In this document: positions 57,414-64,000 of the stretch, piece after piece | How positions within the stretch are numbered: position 1 is the first letter of the stretch | How the letters are laid out: every line of letters begins with the position of its first letter | Assembly: GCA_963791595.1 (NCBI GenBank) | Contig: CAWBTF010000015.1 | Span: 83,727 to 147,726, forward strand | Length of the DNA stretch: 64,000 nucleotides | Source of the DNA: JAEMQF01 sp963791595 | Lineage (GTDB): Bacteria > Pseudomonadota > Gammaproteobacteria > Burkholderiales > Burkholderiaceae_C | Direction of reading: 5' to 3' | The notes under the pieces: generated by a model | Seen by the model: the letters and a program-made list of their open reading frames with translations, nothing else | The model's database searches: none | What the model was told of the DNA's origin: nothing | Position numbers and translations under genes: made by a program

Positions 57414-57930
57414 CTGCATTCGGCCCATTGCTGACGTTCGCCGCTGCGCGCACGCCAGCTCCTGGGCGAGGGCAGGTGGCCCGGGGTACGTTCTCCGGCC
57501 CACGCTCGCGGGGCACCCGATGTGGCCCACGGCGCGCTGTGCCATCAACGCCGTCCAAGCGCGCGACGGTCCAGGACACCGCGAATGGGACCTGCGCCCG
57601 CACCCCGAGCCACCTGCCCCGGCACCGCCGGTGGTGCACCTCGTGGTGCCGCGCCAACGATCGTTGCGCAGGGCGGTGGTGGTGCCCCCGGGCGCAGGCC
57701 CCATTCGCGGTGTCCTGGCTCGTGCCGCGTTTGGTCGGTGATGACGCGGCTGTCCGTTGCGGACCTCGGTGCTGCCCCGCGAGCGTGGGCCGGAGAACGG
57801 GGGCGCCGCCGCCGCCCTGGGGCACGGTCGCTGGCGGGCTGGGATTGCGCGCACAACCCCAGTCGGCTGAGCTCGCACCGGAGCTGGCATGCACGCAGCA
57901 ACGAACGTCAGCAACGGGCCGGAAGCAGCC
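57414..57930. repeat. Palindromic modular repeat, copy F (both terminal repeats)
   Basis: This best-preserved 517-bp copy separates the dioxygenase beta/remnant genes from the ferredoxin gene. The terminal inverted repeats (about 55 bp, roughly 85% matching by eye) start CTGCATTCGGCCCATTGC and end in the complement of GGCTGCTTCCGGCCCG. Modules: a 57470-57490, b 57491-57513, c 57571-57599, a' 57600-57620, d 57669-57689, c' 57690-57718, b' 57775-57797, d' 57798-57819. Together with E it brackets the dioxygenase genes in the same orientation. The neighbouring 57256-57413 segment shows nothing I can identify. Confidence 0.87.
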
Positions 57931-57992
57931 CTTCAAGATGCATCGGGGTTTCATGCGTCGCGGGTTGCGCGAAGCGCGGTGGAGCAGTTGAA

Positions 57993-58340
57993 GTGACAAC
58001 CACAATCGCCTTGTGCAGCGTGGACGATGTATGGGAAGGCGCGATCCGCCAAGCGGTTCTGCCAAGCGGCCACAAGCTCGCGCTGTTCAACATCGGCGGC
58101 ACGATCTATGCGACCGACGACACTTGCACTCACGGTGCGGCTTCGTTGTCGGAAGACGGCAGCGTCGACGGCCACTTTGTCGAGTGTGCCTGGCACAACG
58201 GCCGCTTCGACGTTCGCAACGGCCAGGCGTGCGCGATGCCTTGCACCGAGCCTTTGAAGAGCTGGCCGGTGCAGATCGTCGACGGCCGCGTCTGCGTGAA
58301 TGACATCAACGACATGAGCGAACCTGGGGCGCAGACGTGA
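57993..58340 (+). CDS. Rieske-type [2Fe-2S] ferredoxin
   Basis: This 115-residue electron carrier of the BphF/CarAc-like group would pass electrons from a reductase to the dioxygenase. The cluster ligands are DTCTHGAASL (Cys, His about residues 45 and 47) and VECAWHNGRFDVRNG (Cys, His). It starts at a GTG (57993); the open frame continues upstream only into repeat F, so that part is a shadow. Its stop overlaps the next start (GTGA). It probably belonged to the same operon as the alpha and beta genes before repeat F was inserted. Confidence 0.88.
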   Translation: MTTTIALCSVDDVWEGAIRQAVLPSGHKLALFNIGGTIYATDDTCTHGAASLSEDGSVDGHFVECAWHNGRFDVRNGQACAMPCTEPLKSWPVQIVDGRVCVNDINDMSEPGAQT

Positions 58341-59960
58341 ACGGTTCGGCAAGGGAGTTCGACTTCGTGATCGTCGGCGCCGGCGCCGCCGGCTGCGTGC
58401 TCGCGAACCGGCTGTCGGCCGACCCGGCGTGCCGCGTCGCGCTCGTCGAGGCCGGGCCGTCGGACCGGCAGTTCCCGCTCAACGTCAAGACCCGGCTGCC
58501 CATCGGCAACATCTTTCTGCTGCCGCATGCTCGCTACAACTGGGAGCACCAGTTCAGCGGCGGACCGGGCGTGAACCGGCGCACCATTGCCTGCCCGCGC
58601 GGCAAGCTGGTCGGCGGCAGCACCTCGGTGAACGGCACCGTCTACATCCGCGGCCACCGGCTCGACTACGACGAATGGGCCGCGCTCGGCAACCCGGGTT
58701 GGAGCTTCGACGACGTGCTGCCGGTCTACAAGCAGCACGAGAACTACGCCGGCGGCGCGTCGCAGTTTCATGGGGCCGGCGGCGAGCTCGACGTGCAGCG
58801 CCTGGCCGAGGCGAACCCTTTGGCGCAGGGCTTTGTCGACGCCGCGGTGCAGGCCGGCCACGCCCGCAATGACGACTTCAACGGCGTGGCCCAAGACGGC
58901 TTTGGCCTGTACGACTTGAACCGAAAGGACGGCGTGCGCTGGAGCAGTTCGCGCGCGTTTCTGCATCCTGTCTTGCACCGCCCCAACCTGTCGCTGTTCA
59001 CCGAGGCGCTGGTTGAGTCGATCGACGCTGCAAGGCCTGCGCGCGACCGGCGTGAACGTGCGCCACCAGGGCCAACGGCTGAAACTCAACGCTGCGAGCG
59101 AAGTGGTTCTCGCAGCAGGTACCGTCAATTCACCGCAGCTGTTGATGTTGTCGGGCATCGGCCCGGCAGCGCAACTGCAGCGCCACGGCGTCGCGCTGAA
59201 GCACGAGTTGCCGGGTGTGGGCGCGAACCTGCAAGACCACCCGACCGTGTCGATCGGAATGCGCAACCCGAGTGCCGAGTCGTACGCGCTGTCGTGGCGC
59301 ACAGCGGGGCGCGTCGCACTGGCGCCCTTGCTTTATCTGTTCGGACGGCGCGGCATGCTCGCCTCCAACGCGGCGGAAGCGGGCGGCTTCATCCGCTCGA
59401 TGCCTGGGCTGGACCGGCCCGACGTGCAATACACCTTCATGGTCGGCATGAAGGACAACCCGCGCACGCTGCCGCGCAAGCACGGCTACTTTCTGCACAT
59501 GGCGGTGCTGCGCGCGGCGACGCGCGGCCATGTCGAGCTGGCCTCGAGCGACCCCACGGCGCGCCCGGTCATGCGGCCGAACTTTCTGGAAGACCGCGCC
59601 GACGTGCTGACGCTGATGCGCGCGCTGCGCGAAGCGCGCCGCATCATCGCCATGCCCGCGCTGCAGCGCATGTCCGGCGCCGAGCTGCTGCCCGGCGCGG
59701 CGGTTGCCGGCGACACCGCGCTCGAGGCCTACATCCGCGCCAGCGCCGCGACCACCTACCACCCGGTGGGCACGTGCAAGATGGGCCCGGCCTCCGATGC
59801 GCTGGCGGTCGTCGACGCGCGGCTGCGTGTGCACGGCATCGAAGGCCTGCGCGTCGCCGACGCGTCGATCATGCCCAACCTGATCGGCGGCAACACGAGC
59901 GCGCCGGCGATGATGATCGGCGAGCGCGCCGCCGATTTCATTCTTCACCCGCGCGTTTGA
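58337..59960 (+). CDS. GMC-family FAD-dependent oxidoreductase, second copy (apparent +1 frameshift near 59020)
   Basis: About 540 residues when joined. The FAD motif is FVIVGAGAAGCVLANRLSAD, then GKLVGGSTSVNGTVYIRGHR (GMC signature 1), LAAGTVNSPQLLMLSGIGPA (signature 2), and the active-site YHPVGTCKMGPAS and GGNTSAPAMMIGERA. It is a family relative of the enzyme at 31.4-33.0 kb. The first half ends ALVES; deleting the T in GAGTCGATCG joins it to STLQGLRATGVNV. Likely an alcohol or hydroxyl-acid dehydrogenase in the aromatic pathway. Translationally coupled to the ferredoxin gene. Confidence 0.85.
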
Positions 59961-59995
59961 GCGCACCGGCGGTGCCGGCGCGGCGGCTTGCGGCC

Positions 59996-61138
59996 TCAGC
60001 GAAACTTGCCGTTCTCGAGCAGCATCATCGTGTCGACGAACGTGCTGCCTTCGCGGTCGGTCGCCGAGTAGTGCACGCGCCAGCCGTCGATGTTGGCGTC
60101 GCGCAGCCCTTCCAGGGCGGCCCAGACTTTCGCGCCGGTCACCGGTGCAGCATCGCCGCGCGCCAGCGCTTCGGCGAGGATGCGCCCGGTGACGTAGATC
60201 TCCATCGCCCGGTACGTCGGTTTGATGTCTTGCTCTTTCGCGAACGCTCGGAATTTCGCGCGGATGCCCGGCAGCTCGGATGCCGGAGACGGGACCACCG
60301 TGCCGAAGATGATGCCGGTTCCCGAGCTGCCCAGCGCGGTGGTCACGGTATCCGTCGCGGCGACCGACCACGTCGAGACGAAGCCGCGAAAACCCTGTGC
60401 CCGCAGCTCCTTCAGCACGCCGCCGGCCAGGCCCGGAATCGTCATCACGTAAACCGCGTCCGGTTGCGCCGCCATGGTCTGCGCCACGGCCTCCTTCGGC
60501 TTGCCGCCCATCTGCGCGACGACCGCGGTGTGCGCGAGCTTGCTCGCATCGCCGCTCGTGCGTTGCAGTGCGGCAGCAAAGCGCTCGACGAGCGCCTGGC
60601 GGTCGCCGGCATCGTCGGTGATCAAGGCGACCTTCTTCATCGACATCGTGCCCAGCAGTTGCGCCATCTTGTCCACCTCGGCACCGAACGAGGCCTTGAC
60701 GTGGAACACGGCAGGCGACTTGCCGCGCAACGCGAGCGAACCGCTGCCCGGCCCGAGCAGGGCAACTTTGTTGCCCTCCAAGACTTTCTGCATCGCCAGC
60801 ACGTTGGGGATGCCCGCGGTGCCCGCCATCACCGCCACCCCTTGCTTCGCGAACTGCTCAGCGTTGGCGCGGCTCTTGTCGGGGTCGAACGAATCGTCGA
60901 GCACCAGCACTTCCAGAGTGTGGCCGCCGAGCATCTGCTTCGCATTCGCGTGTTTCGCGAAGGCGCGCCACACCGACTCGGCCTCTTTGCCCACCCCCGC
61001 TTGCACGCCCGTGAGCGGCACGCTCAGGCCGACCTTGACGGCGGCCGCGAAGGCAGGTGGCGCGGTCATCAACCCGACCAGGACCACTGCAAGAATGTGT
61101 TGGACCGCCCTGGCGCGATCCTTGGAAAAACGCTTCAT
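59996..61138 (-). CDS. Branched-chain amino acid-type ABC transporter substrate-binding protein
   Basis: This 380-residue periplasmic ligand receptor of the LivJ/Peripla_BP_6 class is commonly used for aromatic or organic acids in this order. The signal peptide 'AVQHILAVVLVGLMTAPPAF' (cleavage after AFA) is followed by VKVGLSVPLTGVQAGVGKEA, HTLEVLVLDDSFDPDKSRAN and 'PAVFHVKASFGAEVDKMAQL'. ATG 61138 gives a standard signal peptide; 61156 and GTG 61177 add non-conserved residues. No Liv permease or ATPase genes are adjacent, so its partners lie elsewhere. Confidence 0.9.
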   Translation of the reverse strand: MKRFSKDRARAVQHILAVVLVGLMTAPPAFAAAVKVGLSVPLTGVQAGVGKEAESVWRAFAKHANAKQMLGGHTLEVLVLDDSFDPDKSRANAEQFAKQGVAVMAGTAGIPNVLAMQKVLEGNKVALLGPGSGSLALRGKSPAVFHVKASFGAEVDKMAQLLGTMSMKKVALITDDAGDRQALVERFAAALQRTSGDASKLAHTAVVAQMGGKPKEAVAQTMAAQPDAVYVMTIPGLAGGVLKELRAQGFRGFVSTWSVAATDTVTTALGSSGTGIIFGTVVPSPASELPGIRAKFRAFAKEQDIKPTYRAMEIYVTGRILAEALARGDAAPVTGAKVWAALEGLRDANIDGWRVHYSATDREGSTFVDTMMLLENGKFR

Positions 61139-61379
61139 GCTCGAACCCTTCGGCATACAGTTTTGTGCAATTCGCACCCTTCAGCAACGGCGCTGGGCAT
61201 GTTAGCGACGCCCGGGCACACGCCGGGCTCAGACAGCGTCGATCCGTGCATCCCGCACACTCAGGCCATTCGCAACGCGGCCTTGGCAAGGCCAAGCAGG
61301 CTCGCCGCCGACCCCAAGCGACCTTGCCCTGGCCTTGCCCTAGACTGACCCGTCCCAACGCGCGAACTCGAGGCCCGCC

Positions 61380-62866
61380 ATGAACGCTCCGCAACGCATG
61401 CATCCCGCATTCCTCGACGGCACGCTCAAGGGCCTGTTCATCGACGGCCGCGCGCGGCCGGCGCTCTCGGGCAAGAGCTTCGACAGCATCAACCCCTCCA
61501 CCGGCGAGGTGCTTGCAAAGGTGGCACAGGCCGGCGCTGAAGACATCGACCTCGCCGTCGCCGCGGCGCGTCGCGCGTTCGAGGGCGAGTGGAGCCGCTT
61601 CAAGCCCTTCGACCGGCAGCAGGTGATGCTGCGCCTGGCCGAGCTGGTGGACCAGCATTACGACGAACTCGCGCTGATCGACACGCTCGACATGGGCGGG
61701 CCGATTTCGCGCACGCTGCTCGGCCGGCGCCGCGCGATCGGCCTGCTGCGCTATTACGCGGGGCTGGCGACGACGATCCAGGGCGACACGATTCCCAATT
61801 CGGCCGCCGGCGACATCTTCTGCTACACGCTGAAGGAACCGGTCGGCGTGGTGGGCGCGATCAACCCATGGAATGGCCCGATCGGTCTGGCGATCTGGAA
61901 GCTCTGCCCGGTGCTCGCGTCGGGCTGCACCGTGGTGCTCAAACCGGCCGAGCAGGCGCCGCTGTCGCCGTTGCGGCTGGCCGAGCTGTGCATGGAAGCG
62001 GGCATCCCGGCCGGCGTGGTGAACGTGGTCGCGGGCTTCGGCGACGCCGGCGCGGCGCTCGCCGCGCACCCGGGCGTCGACAAGATCGCGTTCACCGGCA
62101 GCACCGAGGTCGGCCAGAAGATCGTTCGCGCCGCGGCCGGCAACATGAAGCGCATGTCGATGGAGCTCGGCGGCAAGTCGCCCGACATCGTGTTCGCCGA
62201 CGCCGACCTCGAAGCCGCGATTCCCGGCGCCGCCATGGGCGTGTTCCAGAACTCGGGGCAGATCTGCTCGGCCGGCACGCGGCTGTTCGTGCAGCGCCCC
62301 ATCTACGAAGAGTTCGTGCAGCGCGTCGCGGCCTATGCCAAGACCTTGCGCGTGGGCGACCCGCTGAATCGCGAAACTCAGCTCGGCCCGGTGGTCAGCG
62401 CCGAACAGCTGGACCGCGTGACCGGCTACCTGGCGCTCGGCAAGGAGCAGGGCGCACGCACGCTCGTCCGGCGGGCGAACGCCTCACCACCGGCGACCTG
62501 GCGCGCGGCTATTACGTCGCACCGACCGTGTTCGCCGACGTGCGCGACGACATGCGCATCGCGCGCGAAGAAATCTTCGGGCCCGTGATCTCGGCGCTGC
62601 CGTTCGACACGCTGGAAGAAGTGATCCCACGCGCCAACGATTCGAGCTACGGCCTGGGCAGCGGCGTGTGGAGCAAGAACGTGAACACGATCCACCGCGT
62701 CGCGAAGGGCCTGCGCACCGGCACGGTGTGGGCCAACTGCTACCAGGTGATGGACCCGGCGATTCCGTTCGGCGGCTACAAGATGAGCGGCTTCGGCCGC
62801 GAATCGGGCCAGGAGCACATGCAGGAGTACTTGCAGACCAAGGCAGTGGTGCTCAAGCTCGACTGA
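61380..62866 (+). CDS. Aldehyde dehydrogenase family protein (frameshift of opposite sign near 62474)
   Basis: About 495 residues of the betaine/gamma-aminobutyraldehyde-type NAD(P)-dependent aldehyde dehydrogenase. The cofactor site is GVVGAINPWNGPIGLAIWKL, 'VDKIAFTGSTEVGQKIVRAA' follows, the catalytic Glu is in MELGGKSPDIVFADADLEAA and the Cys in NSGQICSAGTRLFV. After the break come GYYVAPTVFADVRDDMRIAR, 'EEIFGPVISALPFDTLEEVI' and the C-terminal PFGGYKMSGFGRESG. Here one base is missing (or two extra) in CTCGTCCGGCGGGCG, unlike the other broken genes. It probably oxidises the aldehyde made by a GMC oxidoreductase. Confidence 0.87.
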
Positions 62867-62890
62867 AGGGCACCTCGCGAGCACCCCGGC

Positions 62891-63925
62891 ATGAACTTCC
62901 TGTGGCCTCAGTCGCTGTGGTTGATGCTGGCGCTGCCCCTGCTGCCGGTGCTTTACCTCTGGCTGCTGCGCCGGCGCGGCAAGGCGGCGCTGCGCTACAG
63001 CCAACTGGGCATGGTTCGCGCAGCGTCGGGCCGCCAGTGGCGGCGGCACGTGCCACCCGCCCTGCTCCTGCTGGCGTGTTCGCTGCTGGTGTTGGCGCTG
63101 GCGCGCCCCACGGCGGCGGTGACGCTGCCGTGGGCCAGGACGACGATCATGCTCGCGATGGACGTGTCGCGCAGCATGCGCGTGACCGACGTCAAGCCGA
63201 GCCGCCTGGAGGCCGCGCAGGAGGCGGCCAAGATGTTCCTGCGCGAACTGCCCAGAAACATCGACGTCGGCCTCGTCACCTTCGCCGGCAGCACCCAGGT
63301 GGCCCAGCAGGCGACGCTGGACCGCGCCGCGCTCGTCAGCGCCATCGACGCCTTCCAGATGCAGATCGGCACGGCCGTGGGCAACGCCATCGTGATGTGC
63401 CTGTCGGAGCTGTTTCCGGACCACGGCATCGACCTGGAAGGCATGACCTTCGGCCCCAGGCCCAAGGCGCGCAGCCGGGACGAGAACGCAAAGGCGCCGC
63501 CCAAGCAGATCACCCCCGTGGCGCCGGGCTCCTACGATGCCGCTGCGATCATCCTGCTGAGCGACGGCCGCCGCACCACCGGCATCGACACCCTGCAAGC
63601 CGCGAAGATGGCCGCCGACCGGGGCGTGCGCATCTACGTGGTGGGCCTGGGCACCCCCGACGGCCATGCCGGCGCGGACGAGGGCATGGCCATCTACCTG
63701 AAGCTGGACGAACCGACGCTGCGCGAGGTGGCGCGCCTGACCGGCGGCGAGTACCACCATGCCGGCACGGCCGAGATGCTGCGCAGCGTCTACCAGGACC
63801 TCGGCTCGCGCCTGCAGGTGCAGACGCGCGAAACCGAGCTCACGGCCGCGCTGTCATTGGTGGCGGCGGTCCTGGTGGCGGCAGCGGCGTCCTTGTCGGT
63901 GCTCTGGTTTGCGGGCATCGCCTGA
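62891..63925 (+). CDS. VWA-domain membrane protein (BatA-like)
   Basis: This 344-residue protein has two membrane helices near the N-terminus (residues 8-25 and 55-73) and one at the C-terminus (about 318-340). Between them lies a von Willebrand A domain with the MIDAS motif DVSRSM (about residue 92), GLVTFAGSTQ and IILLSDGRRTTGIDTL. It begins with the BatA-type MNFLWPQSLWLMLALPLLPV. Bat/VWA proteins usually work with a MoxR ATPase and a DUF58 protein, which would lie outside the window. An insert of about 30 residues (near 180-210) separates two VWA strands. The last 75 bases of the window hold no further gene I can support. Confidence 0.87.
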   Translation: MNFLWPQSLWLMLALPLLPVLYLWLLRRRGKAALRYSQLGMVRAASGRQWRRHVPPALLLLACSLLVLALARPTAAVTLPWARTTIMLAMDVSRSMRVTDVKPSRLEAAQEAAKMFLRELPRNIDVGLVTFAGSTQVAQQATLDRAALVSAIDAFQMQIGTAVGNAIVMCLSELFPDHGIDLEGMTFGPRPKARSRDENAKAPPKQITPVAPGSYDAAAIILLSDGRRTTGIDTLQAAKMAADRGVRIYVVGLGTPDGHAGADEGMAIYLKLDEPTLREVARLTGGEYHHAGTAEMLRSVYQDLGSRLQVQTRETELTAALSLVAAVLVAAAASLSVLWFAGIA

Positions 63926-64000
63926 CCGCCGGTCGCGCGCCGGTCAGTCACAGAGCAGACAACCTGCGGGAGGCATGCCTGGGTATTGCAATGCAAGCGC

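Noticed and set aside
57414..57930. Repeat copies considered as CRISPR arrays
   Set aside because: Modules are inverted, of different kinds and not regularly spaced direct repeats; no cas genes are present.
29302..62474. Programmed +1 ribosomal frameshifting as the cause of the broken genes
   Set aside because: No shared slippery codon or in-frame stop of the RF2 type occurs at the sites, and the genes are functionally unrelated.

Overview
The window is GC-rich DNA from a betaproteobacterium, most likely a Burkholderiales member of the Rubrivivax/Leptothrix/Methylibium or Comamonadaceae type. This rests on the protein sequences (RpoD, HemH, DnaK, MutL, ThyA), a TctCBA tricarboxylate uptake operon, a PEP-CTERM protein and the codon bias. 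I could not run a phylogeny, so the genus is open.

Positions 1-27.9 kb are mostly core genome. In order they hold the 3' part of rpoD; a class III cyclase fused to an FHA domain; hemH; tctCBA on the minus strand; hslR; grpE-dnaK-dnaJ with two sigma-32-like promoters; an EptA-type phosphoethanolamine transferase; a PA0069-type radical SAM gene under a perfect-core LexA box; a DedA gene; mutL; a lipoprotein hydrolase; an S4 pseudouridine synthase; a Bcr/CflA exporter; miaA; and a small PEP-CTERM protein. An AttEFGH-like export system (ATPase, FtsX permease, lipocalin-like hydrolase) follows, split by two paralogous genes of unknown function.

Positions 27.9-41.1 kb start the accessory part. After an MsbA-like exporter, thyA and a GMC oxidoreductase comes a compact purine-nitrogen cluster: a PucG/HpxJ-like ureidoglycine-glyoxylate aminotransferase, divergent from fdrA, a carbamate kinase, a DUF2877 gene, a DUF1116 gene and an HpxW-like oxamate amidohydrolase. 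Together they would form a route from ureidoglycine through oxalurate and oxamate to oxalate, conserving one ATP at carbamate kinase. I consider this the best-supported unusual system in the window.

Positions 41.1-42.5 kb are a lower-GC island with brnT-brnA and an orphan antitoxin-like regulator, bounded by two partial copies of a repeat. Positions 42.6-62.9 kb are a catabolic region: a fused indolepyruvate-type ferredoxin oxidoreductase, an ACMSD-like amidohydrolase, an SDR, an HMG-CoA-synthase-like/OB-fold fusion without the usual catalytic residues, an SCP2-type thiolase, an enoyl-CoA hydratase, a methylsuccinyl-CoA-dehydrogenase-like flavoprotein, a class III CoA transferase, a Rieske dioxygenase (alpha, beta, ferredoxin), an extradiol dioxygenase remnant, a second GMC oxidoreductase, a periplasmic binding protein and an aldehyde dehydrogenase. 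The logic is ring oxidation plus CoA-thioester side-chain degradation; the substrate is unknown. A BatA-like VWA protein closes the window.

Two patterns cut across the accessory part. First, a family of about 0.4-0.5 kb non-coding, highly palindromic repeats (copies near 27.9, 33.1, 54.6 and 57.4 kb, partial copies near 41.2 and 42.4 kb) is built from four modules that pair in a ring, and the best copies have terminal inverted repeats. Second, twelve genes from 29 to 62.5 kb carry a single frameshift each, eleven with the same sign (one extra base), while none of the roughly 28 genes before 28.5 kb is broken. This looks more like a systematic sequence artefact than gene decay, so the affected genes are listed over their whole span.
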